64,000 nucleotides of DNA from Paraburkholderia sp. BCC1884 (GTDB lineage: Bacteria > Pseudomonadota > Gammaproteobacteria > Burkholderiales > Burkholderiaceae), in assembly GCF_900996225.1 (NCBI RefSeq), contig NZ_CAAJGL010000022.1, positions 62,001 through 126,000 on the forward strand, given 5' to 3'. Below are positions 36,028 through 45,750 of this stretch, piece after piece. The first letter of the stretch is position 1; each line of letters starts with the position of its first letter. The translations under genes and the position numbers were made by a program. Under the pieces are notes generated by a model, which worked only from the letters and a program-made list of their open reading frames with translations, was not told the DNA's origin and made no database searches.

Positions 36028-36909
36028 TCAGCTAACCCGGTTCACCACCAGATCAGCCAATTCGGCAAGACGCTGTGCGCGCGCGCCGAACGGCGCAAGC
36101 GCAGCGTGGGCGTCGCTGCGCAGCTGTGCTGCGAGCGAACGCGAGGCGTCGAGCCCAATAATCGACACGTAGGTCGGCTTGCCGTCCTTCGCGTCTTTAC
36201 CTGCGGTTTTGCCAAGCGTCGCGGAATCGGTCGTGACATCGAGAATATCGTCGACCACCTGAAACGCGAGGCCGACAGCGGCCGAATAGGCGTCGAGCGA
36301 ACGCATCGCTTCTGCGTCCGGCGTTTCGCCAGCCAGTGCGCCCATGCGCACCGCGGCGCGCAACAAAGCGCCCGTCTTCATGCGATGCATGGTTTCGAGC
36401 TGTTCGCGGGTCAGCGCGTGGCCGACGCTCGCCAGATCGATCGCCTGACCGCCGCACATGCCGATCGAGCCGCTCGCCAACGCGAGTTCGCGCACGAGCG
36501 AGGCTTGCTGCGCCGGCGCCAGCACGTCCGAGGTCAGCGCGACGAACGCCTGCGACTGCAGCGCGTCGCCGACCAGCAGTGCCGTGGCTTCGTCATATTG
36601 AACATGTACCGTGGGCTTGCCGCGTCGCAACGCGTCGTCGTCCATACAGGGCATGTCGTCGTGCACCAGCGAGTACACGTGGATCATTTCCAGCGCCGCC
36701 GCTGCCGCATCGAGGCATTCGGCGCGCGCGCCGGTCAACTCGCCGGCCGCGTGACACAGCAGCGGGCGAACCCGCTTGCCGCCGCCCAATACGGCGTAAC
36801 GCATGGCTTCATGCAGCTTGGCGGGCGCCGTGGCCTCGGTGGGCAGGTAATGCTCTAGTGCCGTTTCGACACGCTCGAGTACCGAGCGCATCCATGGTTC
36901 GAATGTCAT
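36028..36909 (-). CDS. ispA: Farnesyl diphosphate synthase (geranyltranstransferase)
   Basis: A 293-aa prenyltransferase that condenses isopentenyl and dimethylallyl diphosphates to farnesyl diphosphate. The first aspartate-rich motif is [16 protein letters not shown] (residues ~84-99), the second is [11 protein letters not shown], and the GGGKRVRP motif lies near 42-49. Its ATG overlaps the xseB stop by four bases (ATGA), so the two are translationally coupled; dxs follows. Confidence 0.97.
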   Translation of the reverse strand: MTFEPWMRSVLERVETALEHYLPTEATAPAKLHEAMRYAVLGGGKRVRPLLCHAAGELTGARAECLDAAAAALEMIHVYSLVHDDMPCMDDDALRRGKPTVHVQYDEATALLVGDALQSQAFVALTSDVLAPAQQASLVRELALASGSIGMCGGQAIDLASVGHALTREQLETMHRMKTGALLRAAVRMGALAGETPDAEAMRSLDAYSAAVGLAFQVVDDILDVTTDSATLGKTAGKDAKDGKPTYVSIIGLDASRSLAAQLRSDAHAALAPFGARAQRLAELADLVVNRVS

Positions 36910-37214
36910 AGGTCGTCCCCGCTTTCAGTAGCGGCTGTGCCTGCGGTATTCATGGGCAGCGGTTTGAGCGTCTCGCCGTCGAGCACGCGAACCTGCTGCT
37001 CGACCTTTTCGAGCTGCTGCTGGCAAAACGCCACCAGAGCCGCACCGCGCCGATAGGCGCCGAGCGACTCCTCGAGGCTGAGGTTGCCCCCTTCCATGCG
37101 CGCCACCAGCCCTTCCAGCTCCGCCTGGGCAGTTTCGTAATTCTCGGGCAGCGGCGTGGTGTCGACGCCTTCGGCAGGCGCGGCAGCAGTATCTTTCGAC
37201 GCGGTCTTCGCCAT
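36906..37214 (-). CDS. xseB: Exodeoxyribonuclease VII small subunit
   Basis: A 102-aa subunit that forms a helical collar on XseA. The core ENYETAQAELEGLVARMEGG and LSLEESLGAYRRGAALVAFC is typical, flanked by low-complexity ends. ATG 37214 starts the protein; a longer reading from 37226 is less likely. It leads the xseB-ispA-dxs operon, an order widely conserved in proteobacteria. xseA is not in the window. Confidence 0.94.
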   Translation of the reverse strand: MAKTASKDTAAAPAEGVDTTPLPENYETAQAELEGLVARMEGGNLSLEESLGAYRRGAALVAFCQQQLEKVEQQVRVLDGETLKPLPMNTAGTAATESGDDL

Positions 37215-37500
37215 GAATAGTCGCAAAATTAAAACAAGTCGGACATTCTACGGCAAAAGCGACATTTCCGATCTTCTGGCCGCCCGCCGCTCTGCCTTGA
37301 CCCTATGCTCGCCACCCGAGTGTCGCAGAAAAGAATCTTCAGGTCTGCCTCAAAAAACCACGAACTTCCCGGGCAATTTTGATCCAAATTAACTACTTAC
37401 ACGCCCCCGGGAAGGGGAAACGGGTATAATCGCGGGCTCCCTAAATCGAATATTCGATGGTTGGGTTGTTCACTGCTTTCACGTCTTCACGGGAGTGGGA

Positions 37501-38607
37501 ATGTCCAATCTGAGCAATGCATTGCAGTTGCGGTCTGTCCACAGCCAGCTGCCAGTCACGGCTTACTTTGACGAAGCGCTTCTAACGCGCGAAATCGACA
37601 CCCTTTTCAAGAAAGGTCCTCGTTACATCGGCCACGATCTCATGGTGCCCGAAGCGGGGAATTATTTTGCCTTGCCCAGCGAGAGCGAAGGGCGTGTGCT
37701 CGTCCGTAACCAGCAATCGCAAGTCGAACTGCTGTCGAACGTGTGCCGCCACCGGCAAGCCATCATGCTCAACGGCCGCGGCCAGACGGAGAACATCGTC
37801 TGCCCCCTGCATCGTTGGACGTACGATCTGAACGGCCAACTCCTCGGGGCTCCGCATTTTGCGGACAACCCCTGCCTGAATCTCGGCGCCACGCCATTGC
37901 AAAACTGGCAAGGCCTGCTGTTCGAGTCACAGGGGCGCGACGTCGCGCGCGATCTGGCGCGTCTCGGCACCAAGCATCACTTCGACTTTTCGGGCTTCAT
38001 GTTCGATCACGTCGAGGTGCACGAGTGCAACTACAACTGGAAGACCTTCATCGAGGTCTATCTGGAGGATTACCACGTCGCGCCGTTCCATCCGGGGCTT
38101 GGCAGCTTCGTCAATTGCGACGATCTGACGTGGGAATTCGGCGAGTGGTACAGCGTGCAGACGGTCGGTGTGCACAAGGATCTGGAACAGCCGGGCAGCC
38201 CGACGTACCGTAAGTGGCACGACGAGGTGCTGCGCTTCCGCGGCGGCAATCCGCCGGAGTTCGGCGCGATCTGGATGGTGTATTACCCCGGCATCATGAT
38301 CGAGTGGTATCCGCACGTGCTGGTCGTGTCGTGGTTGATTCCGCGCGGGCCGCAACAAACCACGAATGTGGTGGAGTTTTATTATCCTGAGGAAATCGCG
38401 CTGTTCGAACGCGAGTTCGTCGAAGCCGAGCGCGCCGCCTATATGGAAACGGCACGCGAAGACGACGAAATCGCCGAACGCATGGACGCCGGCCGCCGCG
38501 CGCTGATGAATCGCGGCGAATCGCAGGTCGGCCCTTACCAGAGCCCGATGGAAGACGGCATGCAGCACTTCCACGAGTTTTTGCGGCGCGAGCTCGGCAC
38601 GATCTGA
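37501..38607 (+). CDS. Rieske non-heme iron oxygenase, alpha-subunit type
   Basis: A 368-aa ring-hydroxylating-type oxygenase. The Rieske 2Fe-2S ligands are CRHRQAIM and CPLHRW (residues ~79-106, C-x-H and C-x2-H). The catalytic domain has NWKTFIEVYLEDYHVAPFHP with the two iron His residues. No ferredoxin, reductase or beta subunit is next to it, so it is a solo oxygenase using a shared reductase. The substrate is unknown; quaternary amines or aromatic acids are typical. The ATG at 37501 has GGGAG in front. A terminator follows. Confidence 0.88.
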   Translation: MSNLSNALQLRSVHSQLPVTAYFDEALLTREIDTLFKKGPRYIGHDLMVPEAGNYFALPSESEGRVLVRNQQSQVELLSNVCRHRQAIMLNGRGQTENIVCPLHRWTYDLNGQLLGAPHFADNPCLNLGATPLQNWQGLLFESQGRDVARDLARLGTKHHFDFSGFMFDHVEVHECNYNWKTFIEVYLEDYHVAPFHPGLGSFVNCDDLTWEFGEWYSVQTVGVHKDLEQPGSPTYRKWHDEVLRFRGGNPPEFGAIWMVYYPGIMIEWYPHVLVVSWLIPRGPQQTTNVVEFYYPEEIALFEREFVEAERAAYMETAREDDEIAERMDAGRRALMNRGESQVGPYQSPMEDGMQHFHEFLRRELGTI

Positions 38608-38625
38608 CGGTTTCGATTGACAAGG

Positions 38626-38652
38626 AAAGACGGGCTTCGGCGCGTCTTTTTT
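38626..38652 (+). terminator. Terminator after the Rieske oxygenase gene
   Basis: AAAGACG and CGTCTTT enclose a GC-TTCG-GC inner hairpin and are followed by a T-run. Confidence 0.8.
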
Positions 38653-38746
38653 TGTTTAGACTAGCGGGATAGTCCCGGCCGTCCTCTCGCTGCGTTCAGT
38701 CGACCCAGCAGAGCGGAGCCGTCATCGCCCGAATCGAGGAGACGTC

Positions 38747-39616
38747 ATGCCCCACACTCATTACACCACTCTGATCTCCGCGACAAACCTCGCGGAACGC
38801 CTCGCCGCAGCACCTGGCAGCGTATTCGTGATCGATTGCCGGTTCGATCTGGCCGACCCTGAAGCGGGCGAAAAAGCCTATCTCGCCGGACATCTGCCGG
38901 GCGCGCATTACCTGAACCTCGACCGCGATCTGTCCGGGCCGAAGAACGGCACGAATGGGCGCCACCCGTTGCCGGACCGTGCTCGCCTCGTGGAGACGCT
39001 GGAATCGCGCGGTCTGAAGCAAGGCCAGCAAGTGGTCGCGTATGACGCGCAAGGCGGCATGTACGCGGCCCGTGCTTGGTGGCTGTTACGCTGGCTCGGG
39101 CACGACTCGGTGGCGCTGCTGGACGGCGGATTGCAGGCATGGCAGGCCGCCGGTCAGTCGCTCACACAAGACGTGCCGGCCCAAAACACGGGCGATTTCA
39201 AAGCCGCCGCGCCGCTGTCGGTCACGGTCGATGCACAGACAGTCGAACGCAATCTCGGGACGAAGGAGCGCGTGGTGGTCGACGCGCGCGCGAACGACCG
39301 TTATCGCGGCGAGAACGAAACGCTGGATCGCGTCGGCGGCCACATTCCGGGCGCACTCAACCGCTTCTTCAAGGACAACCTCACCGCCGACGGCCGCTTC
39401 AAGCCCGCCCACACGCTGCGCGAAGAATTCCACGCGCTGCTGGGCGACATCACGCCGGAGCACGTGGTGCTGCAATGCGGTTCGGGCGTGACGGCATGCG
39501 TCAATGCCGTGGCGATGGAAGTCGCCGGCCTGCACGGCGCGGCGCTGTACGCGGGATCGTGGAGCGAATGGAGTTCGGACTCGAAGCGCCCGATTGCGAC
39601 CGGGCCGAATCCGTAA
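38747..39616 (+). CDS. sseA: 3-mercaptopyruvate/thiosulfate sulfurtransferase
   Basis: A 289-aa protein with two rhodanese domains. The N-terminal one (~8-140) is inactive; the C-terminal one (~155-280) has the active-site loop CGSGVTAC with the sulfur-accepting Cys. CGSGVTA is the loop of 3-mercaptopyruvate sulfurtransferases rather than rhodanese (CRKGVTA). It moves sulfur from 3-mercaptopyruvate to thiols or cyanide. GAGGA lies nine bases before the ATG. A bidirectional terminator follows. Confidence 0.92.
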   Translation: MPHTHYTTLISATNLAERLAAAPGSVFVIDCRFDLADPEAGEKAYLAGHLPGAHYLNLDRDLSGPKNGTNGRHPLPDRARLVETLESRGLKQGQQVVAYDAQGGMYAARAWWLLRWLGHDSVALLDGGLQAWQAAGQSLTQDVPAQNTGDFKAAAPLSVTVDAQTVERNLGTKERVVVDARANDRYRGENETLDRVGGHIPGALNRFFKDNLTADGRFKPAHTLREEFHALLGDITPEHVVLQCGSGVTACVNAVAMEVAGLHGAALYAGSWSEWSSDSKRPIATGPNP

Positions 39617-39642
39617 GCACATCGGAAGCAAGGGTTTGTCAG

Positions 39643-39683
39643 AAAAAAAGCCGTTGCCGCGATAAAGCGGCAACGGCTTTTTT
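39643..39683. terminator. Bidirectional terminator after sseA
   Basis: AGCCGTTGCCGC pairs with GCGGCAACGGCT around GATAAA, flanked by A-run and T-run. It serves sseA and the convergent dienelactone hydrolase gene. Confidence 0.95.
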
Positions 39684-39731
39684 CATCTCAACCGCGTGAC
39701 AGGGTTCACGCGCCGCAACGGGACTTCAATC

Positions 39732-40604
39732 TCAAGCCACCCCATGCTGCTTGAACCACACCAGCGCCCGACGCCAGCCATCCTCGGCATCGGCCTTCTT
39801 GTAGCTCGGCCGGTAGTCCGCGAAAAAGGCGTGGCCCGCGTCGTCGTACACGACGAACTGCGAACCGCGCCCGACTTGCGGACCTTGCGCGATGGCCTGC
39901 TTCATCTGCTGCAGCGTGTCTTGCGGAATGCTCTGATCCTGCAAGCCGTAAAGCCCTAGCACCGGCGCATGCAATTGCGCGACTTCATCGAGCGGGTTGG
40001 CTGGTGTCATCGCGTTTTTGGCGCCGGTCACGCGCCCATACCAGGCCACGCCCGCCTTCAATCGAGGATTGTGTTCGGCATACAGCCACGCTATCCGGCC
40101 GCCCCAACAGAAACCATTCACGCCGAGCCGGTTCAGATCGCCGCCATGTTCGCCCGCCCACGCCACGGTCGCATCCAGATCGCCCAGAACCTGCTCGTCC
40201 GGCACCTTGCTGACCAGTTGCTCGTTGAGTTGCTGCATGCTCGTATAAACCGTCGGATCGCCCTCACGTTCGTACAGATTCGGCGCGATCGCCAGATAAC
40301 CCTGCTTCGCGAAGCGTCGGCAGACGTCGGCGATATGCTCGTGCACGCCAAAAATTTCGTGTACGACGATGATCACCGGCAAATGCGTCTTGCCCTTCGG
40401 CTGTGCGCGATAGGCGGGCACCAGCGTGCCGCCCGAGCGCACCGCGATTTCGCCCGCTTCGAGACCGTCGCTATCCGTATGGATGGTTTGCGCCGACACC
40501 GGCATCACGGCCGCGGCGAAGCCGGTGCCGAGAGCGGCTTTGATGAAGGTGCGTCGGTTGAAGGGAACGTGCGGGACCAGGCTGTCGATCTCGGGTTTCA
40601 GCAT
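39732..40604 (-). CDS. Dienelactone hydrolase-family protein with Tat signal
   Basis: A 290-aa alpha/beta hydrolase. The N-terminus has a twin-arginine signal (NRRTFIKAALGTGFAAAVMP), so it should be exported folded to the periplasm, unusual for classic cytosolic dienelactone hydrolases. The Cys nucleophile is in GVNGFCWGGRIAW, and the acid and His lie near LYGLQDQSIP and DDAGHAFF. GAGGAG precedes ATG 40604. The longer reading frame upstream is an artefact. The natural substrate is unknown. Confidence 0.9.
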   Translation of the reverse strand: MLKPEIDSLVPHVPFNRRTFIKAALGTGFAAAVMPVSAQTIHTDSDGLEAGEIAVRSGGTLVPAYRAQPKGKTHLPVIIVVHEIFGVHEHIADVCRRFAKQGYLAIAPNLYEREGDPTVYTSMQQLNEQLVSKVPDEQVLGDLDATVAWAGEHGGDLNRLGVNGFCWGGRIAWLYAEHNPRLKAGVAWYGRVTGAKNAMTPANPLDEVAQLHAPVLGLYGLQDQSIPQDTLQQMKQAIAQGPQVGRGSQFVVYDDAGHAFFADYRPSYKKADAEDGWRRALVWFKQHGVA

Positions 40605-40726
40605 GCGGCGCTCCTCGATTGAAGGTTTGAGGCAACAGGATACGCCTTGCGCGCAGCCTGCTGCAGAAGCCACTTTCCCAACCGCCCCGTCTGCGCGCTG
40701 GCGCCCTGCACAGCACGCCGGCAAGC

Positions 40727-42076
40727 TCAGTGCAGCTTGACGCGCGGCAGCGTAGTGCGGCGCAGCCAGTGTGCGAACGTGTCGAGCACCATGCGCGCGT
40801 AGCCGTGTAGCGCAGCGATATGCAGCCGATACAGCGACATATACATGAAACGCGCGAACAGCCCTTCGATCAGCATGTTGCCGCCGATCACGCCGCCCAT
40901 CAGATTGCCGACCGCGCTGAAGTGCCCGAGCGACACCAGCGAGCCGAAGTCGCGATAGGTGAATTCCGGCAGCGGTTTGTTTTCGAGCCTCGCTGCAAGC
41001 GCCTTCATCAGAAAGCTCGCTTGCTGATGAGCGGCCTGCGCACGCGGCGGCACATTGCGCTCGTTGCCCGGCCACGGACACGCCGCGCAATCGCCGAGCG
41101 CGAAAATGTTGTCGTCGATTTCGGTTTGCAGCGTACGGCGCACGATCAGCTGACCCAACCGGTTGACCGGCAGGCCGTCGAGTTCGCTGAGAATCGCTGG
41201 GGCCTTGATGCCCGCCGCCCAGACGGTCAGATCGGCACGCACGGTCTTGCCGCTCGCGGTGCGGATGATGCCGGGCGCGACCTCTGCCACCGTCTCGCCG
41301 ATCATCAGCTTCACGCCGAGTTTGGTCAGCAACTCGGCGGTGGCAGTCGAAACACGCTCCTGCAAGGCCGGCAGAATGCGCGGCCCCGCTTCGATCAGCA
41401 CAATGCCGACGTCATGCCGCGGATCGAGCTTATGCAAGCCGTAAGCGGACAACACCTGCGCCGTGTTGCGCAATTCCGCCGACAATTCCACCCCCGTCGC
41501 GCCGCCGCCCACAATCGCCACCTGAATACGCGGTTCGGTAGGTGCACCGGTGTCGGGCAATGCTTCGACCGGCTCATGCACTTGATGCTCGGCGCGCATG
41601 CAAGCTGCGATCAAGCGCTTGCGGAAGCGCTCGGCCTGGCTGACCGTATCGAGTGCGAGGGAAAATTCGGGCGCGCCTTTGACACCGAAAAAGGCGGTCG
41701 TGCTGCCGATCGCGACGATCAGCGTGTCGTATTCGAGCTCGCGCTCGGGTAGCAGTTCGGCGCCATCGTCGTCGAGCACCGTGCTCAGCGTCAGACGTTT
41801 ACCCGCACGGTCGAGGCCGGTCAATTCGCCTTGCTGGAACTCGAAGCCATGCCAGCGCGCTTGCGCGGCGTATTCGAGTTCCTGCGTGAACGGGTCCATG
41901 CTGCCCGCCGCCACTTCATGCAACAGCGGCTTCCAGATATGCGTGGGATTGCTGTCCACCAGCGTGACTTGCGCCCGCACACCGCCTTTGTTCTTATGGG
42001 GCGAGTAGCGATCTCCCAACCGTGTCGCCAGCTCCAATCCCCCCGCGCCCCCGCCAACGACGATAAATCGATGCAT
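40727..42076 (-). CDS. ndh: Type II NADH dehydrogenase
   Basis: A 449-aa membrane-attached flavoenzyme that passes electrons from NADH to quinone without pumping protons. The FAD-binding motif starts at residue 4 (FIVVGGGAGGLELATRLG) and the NADH-binding motif is QVAIVGGGATGVELSAEL. The C-terminal part has the amphipathic segment for membrane attachment (LIEGLFARFMYMSLYRLHI). GGAGAG precedes ATG 42076. It stands alone between polA and the hydrolase gene. Confidence 0.94.
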   Translation of the reverse strand: MHRFIVVGGGAGGLELATRLGDRYSPHKNKGGVRAQVTLVDSNPTHIWKPLLHEVAAGSMDPFTQELEYAAQARWHGFEFQQGELTGLDRAGKRLTLSTVLDDDGAELLPERELEYDTLIVAIGSTTAFFGVKGAPEFSLALDTVSQAERFRKRLIAACMRAEHQVHEPVEALPDTGAPTEPRIQVAIVGGGATGVELSAELRNTAQVLSAYGLHKLDPRHDVGIVLIEAGPRILPALQERVSTATAELLTKLGVKLMIGETVAEVAPGIIRTASGKTVRADLTVWAAGIKAPAILSELDGLPVNRLGQLIVRRTLQTEIDDNIFALGDCAACPWPGNERNVPPRAQAAHQQASFLMKALAARLENKPLPEFTYRDFGSLVSLGHFSAVGNLMGGVIGGNMLIEGLFARFMYMSLYRLHIAALHGYARMVLDTFAHWLRRTTLPRVKLH

Positions 42077-42232
42077 GGAACTCTCCGTGTTTGCCGATGG
42101 GTGATGCGTCGCGACGGCGCATGGCAACGCGCCACCTCTCAGCGATTGTCCGCGAGCAACATGGGTTGTCACAAGCCATCAATGCGCATATGTGACATGC
42201 GCACGACGATATCGCGTCCCGTCACACCCGCG

Positions 42233-44974
42233 TCAATGCGCTTCTTCCCAGTTCAACCCCGCGCCCACTTCCGCGACTAGCGGGACTTTCAGATCGGCGA
42301 CGCCGCACATCAACTCGGGCAGGCGCTTGCGCACATCCGACAATTCCGCGTCCGGTACTTCGAGAATCAGTTCATCGTGCACCTGCATGATCATGCGCGT
42401 GCCGATCTTCGATTCTTCGATCCAGTTCTGCACGGCGATCATCGACAGCTTGATGAGGTCGGCAGCCGTGCCCTGCATCGGCGCGTTGATGGCCGCGCGC
42501 TCCGCTGCCTGACGGCGCGGACCGTTGCCGCCGTTGATCTCCGGCAACCACAAACGGCGGCCGAATACCGTCTCGACATAACCCTTGGCTTTCGCGCTCA
42601 CGCGCGTCTCGTCCATGTAACGGGCGACGCCCGGATAACGTGCGAAGTAGCGGTCGATATACAGCTTGGCCGCGTCGCGCGTAATGCCGAGGTTCGACGC
42701 AAGGCCGAACGAACTCATACCGTAGATCAGGCCGAAGTTGATGACCTTGGCCACCCGCCGCTGATCGTTCGACACTTCGAGCGGCGTCACGCTGAAGATT
42801 TCCGCCGCAGTGGCCCGGTGAATGTCTTCGCCCTGCGAAAACGCGCGCAGCAAGGATTCGTCGCCGGAAATGTGCGCCATGATGCGCAATTCGATTTGCG
42901 AATAATCCGCGGACACCAGCTTGTGTCCCGGCGGCGCAATGAAGGCCTCGCGAATGCGGCGGCCTTCGCCGGTTCGCACGGGAATGTTCTGCAGGTTCGG
43001 ATCGTTCGAGGCGAGACGCCCCGTGACCGCCACGGCCTGCGCGTAGTTCGTATGCACGCGGCCGGTATTGGCGTTGACCATGCGCGGCAGCTTGTCGGTA
43101 TAGGTCGACTTCAGCTTCGACAGGCCACGGTGTTCGAGCAGGATCTTCGGCAGCGGGAAATCTTCGGCGAGCTTTTGCAGCACCTCTTCGTCGGTGGACG
43201 GTGCGCCGCTCGGCGTCTTCTTGATGACCGGCAACTCCAGCTTCTCGAAGAAGATCTGCCCGATCTGCTTGGGCGAACCGAGGTTGAATTCGCCGCCCGC
43301 CAGCACATACGCTTCGCTTTCCAGCTGAATCAGACGCGTGCCGATTTCGCTGCTTTGCTGACGCAGTTTTTCCGCGTCGATCAGCACGCCGGTGCGTTCC
43401 ATCTTGCGCAGCACACGCGAGGTCGGCACTTCGATATCGCGGTAGACGTACTCGAGTGCCTTCTCCGCGGTCACTTGCGGATACAAGGCCTGATGCAAAC
43501 GCAGCGTGACGTCGGCGTCTTCTGCCGCGTATTCGGCGGCCTGGTCGAGCGCGACTTCGTCGAAGCCGATCTGGCTCGCGCCCTTGCCCGCCACCTCTTC
43601 GTACTTGATCGTCTTGATGCCGAGATGTCGCAGCGCGAGGCTGTCCATGTCATGCGTGCGATGCGATTCGACCACGTACGATTGCAGCAGCGTATCGTGT
43701 TCGATACCGCGCATTTCGATGCCGTAATTGGCGAGCACCTGCTCGTCGTATTTGAGGTGCTGACCGACCTTCTTGTGGTCGGCGTTTTCGAGCCACGGCT
43801 TGATTTTCGCGAGCACTTCGTCGCGCGGCAATTGCACCGGCGCATCGGGACCGCGATGCGCGAGCGGCACATAAGCGGCATATCCCGGCTCGACCGACAA
43901 CGACAAGCCGACGATCTGCGCCGTCATCGGATCGAGCGACGTGGTCTCGGTATCGAACGAAGTTAATTCAGCCGCGTTGATCTTCTCGAGCCACGCGTCG
44001 AATTGCTCCCACGTCTGCACGGTGTCGTAGTGCCGTTCGTGATCAACCGACAAAGCCGGCGGCACGTCCGTTTCCGGACCTTCCACGGCGTCCGCGATTT
44101 CCACTTCGCGCAGCCACGTTTTGAAGCCGTGGCGCGCGAATACGTCGCGCAATTCTTCGCGCGATTCCGGGCGGCTTTGCAGACTCTCTTCGATCGACAC
44201 GATATGGCCGGTCATGTCGCAATTGCGCTCTACCGTGACGAGTTTCTTCGCCATCGGCAGGAAATCGAGCGCACGGCGCAGATTGTCTCCTACCGCACCT
44301 TTGATTTCGTCCGCGTGTGCGACGATGCCATCCAGCGAGTCGAATTGCGTGAGCCATTTGAGCGCGGTTTTCGGCCCGCATTTCTCGACGCCCGGCACGT
44401 TGTCGACCGTGTCGCCGATCAGCGACAGATAGTCGATGATGCGCTCCGGCGGCACGCCGAACTTGGCGATGACGCCTTCGCGGTCGAGCTTTTCGTTGGT
44501 CATCGTATTGATGAGGGTGACATGATCCGACACGAGCTGCGCCAGATCCTTGTCCCCGGTCGAGACGATCACGTTCATGCCGAGCTTTTCCGCCGCGGTG
44601 CTGAGCGTGCCGATCACGTCGTCGGCTTCGACGCCTTCGATCATCAGCAACGGCCAGCCGAGCGCGCGCACGGCCACGTGAATCGGCTCGATCTGGCGCG
44701 AGAGGTCGTCGGGCATCGACGGGCGATTCGCCTTATAGTCGGCATACCAGTCGTCGCGAAACGTTTTGCCCTTGGCGTCGAACACGCACGCGCTATACTC
44801 TGCAGTGACTTCCTTGCGCATGCGCCGCAGCATGTTGATCATCCCGTAGAGCGCACCTGTCGGACCGCCGTCGGGGCTGCGCAGATCAGGCATCGCATGG
44901 TAGGCCCGGTACAGATAACTCGAACCGTCGACCAATAGCAGGGTCTTACCTTCAAGGCTTCGTTCTTCAGGCAT
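42233..44974 (-). CDS. polA: DNA polymerase I
   Basis: A 913-aa polymerase for Okazaki fragment maturation and repair. The 5' nuclease domain (residues 1-~300) has LLLVDGSSYLYRAYHAMP and VEADDVIGTL; the 3'-5' exonuclease domain keeps its FDTETTSLD motif; the polymerase domain has VSADYSQIELRIMAH (motif A), RRVAKVINFGLIYGMSSFG (motif B) and MQVHDELILEV (motif C). Its start codon lies one base from the divergent LOG-family start, so the promoter of each must lie within the other gene. Confidence 0.98.
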   Translation of the reverse strand: MPEERSLEGKTLLLVDGSSYLYRAYHAMPDLRSPDGGPTGALYGMINMLRRMRKEVTAEYSACVFDAKGKTFRDDWYADYKANRPSMPDDLSRQIEPIHVAVRALGWPLLMIEGVEADDVIGTLSTAAEKLGMNVIVSTGDKDLAQLVSDHVTLINTMTNEKLDREGVIAKFGVPPERIIDYLSLIGDTVDNVPGVEKCGPKTALKWLTQFDSLDGIVAHADEIKGAVGDNLRRALDFLPMAKKLVTVERNCDMTGHIVSIEESLQSRPESREELRDVFARHGFKTWLREVEIADAVEGPETDVPPALSVDHERHYDTVQTWEQFDAWLEKINAAELTSFDTETTSLDPMTAQIVGLSLSVEPGYAAYVPLAHRGPDAPVQLPRDEVLAKIKPWLENADHKKVGQHLKYDEQVLANYGIEMRGIEHDTLLQSYVVESHRTHDMDSLALRHLGIKTIKYEEVAGKGASQIGFDEVALDQAAEYAAEDADVTLRLHQALYPQVTAEKALEYVYRDIEVPTSRVLRKMERTGVLIDAEKLRQQSSEIGTRLIQLESEAYVLAGGEFNLGSPKQIGQIFFEKLELPVIKKTPSGAPSTDEEVLQKLAEDFPLPKILLEHRGLSKLKSTYTDKLPRMVNANTGRVHTNYAQAVAVTGRLASNDPNLQNIPVRTGEGRRIREAFIAPPGHKLVSADYSQIELRIMAHISGDESLLRAFSQGEDIHRATAAEIFSVTPLEVSNDQRRVAKVINFGLIYGMSSFGLASNLGITRDAAKLYIDRYFARYPGVARYMDETRVSAKAKGYVETVFGRRLWLPEINGGNGPRRQAAERAAINAPMQGTAADLIKLSMIAVQNWIEESKIGTRMIMQVHDELILEVPDAELSDVRKRLPELMCGVADLKVPLVAEVGAGLNWEEAH

Positions 44975-44975
44975 T

Positions 44976-45719
44976 ATGACTAAGAGAAAAGTGATTCCGA
45001 GTCTGCGATCACTCGCAGATCAAGAGCGCGCAACGGCCAAGAAGGCCCGCGCATCGTGGCAGATGTTCACGATTATGGCAGAGTTTATCGAGGCGACCGA
45101 GTACCTCTCGGAGATTCGCCCGGCTGTCAGCATCTATGGTTCAGCGCGCCTGAAACCGAACTCGCCGTACTACAAACTCGCCACGCAGATCGCCCGCAAG
45201 TTGTCGGACGCGGGCTTCGCAGTGATCTCGGGCGGCGGCCCCGGCATCATGGAGGCGGCCAACAAGGGCGCCCATGCCGGCAAGGCGCCGTCGGTCGGCC
45301 TGAACATCGAACTGCCGCACGAGCAATCGGGCAATCAGTGGCAGGACATCTCGCTGCGTTTCCGCCATTTCTTCACGCGCAAAGTCACGTTCGTGAAGAA
45401 CTCGGACGCGGTGATCGTGATGCCCGGCGGTTTCGGCACGCTAGACGAACTGGCCGAAGTGCTCACGCTGATTCAAACGAAGAAGTCGCGCCACGTGCCG
45501 ATCATTCTGGTGGGCGCCGAGTTCTGGGAAGGCCTGCTCGCGTGGTTCAAGAACTCGCTCACGCCAATGGGCCTGATCAATCCGACCGACATGGATTTGA
45601 TGCAGGTGATCGACGATCCCGATCAGGTGCTCGAAGCGGTGCTGAAGTTCTACGAAGACCGCGAAGACACAGATCCGCAACCGACCAAGTCGGACGAAGA
45701 CCGGATGTTCTATCTGTAA
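44976..45719 (+). CDS. LOG-family nucleotide phosphoribohydrolase (TIGR00730)
   Basis: A 247-aa protein with the LOG signature PGGFGTLDELAEVLT and the upstream SGGGPGIMEAANKGAH, typical of enzymes that release a base from a nucleoside 5'-monophosphate. Plant and some bacterial members activate cytokinins; other members (PpnN) act in purine salvage. Which applies here is unclear. The N-terminal ~40 residues are a helical extension. The start lies one base from the polA start; the only ribosome-like signal is CAGG in the polA coding region. Confidence 0.88.
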   Translation: MTKRKVIPSLRSLADQERATAKKARASWQMFTIMAEFIEATEYLSEIRPAVSIYGSARLKPNSPYYKLATQIARKLSDAGFAVISGGGPGIMEAANKGAHAGKAPSVGLNIELPHEQSGNQWQDISLRFRHFFTRKVTFVKNSDAVIVMPGGFGTLDELAEVLTLIQTKKSRHVPIILVGAEFWEGLLAWFKNSLTPMGLINPTDMDLMQVIDDPDQVLEAVLKFYEDREDTDPQPTKSDEDRMFYL

Positions 45720-45750
45720 TGCATTGCGCCTTGCAATGATTGCGTGAACG

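Noticed and set aside
40605..41090. N-terminal extension of the dienelactone hydrolase frame by 162 codons
   Set aside because: The extension overlaps ndh, is Arg-rich, and a good ribosome site plus Tat signal mark the real start at 40604.
42377..43966. A 529-codon plus-strand frame opposite polA
   Set aside because: PolA is complete with all motifs on the minus strand; the frame is a codon-bias artefact.
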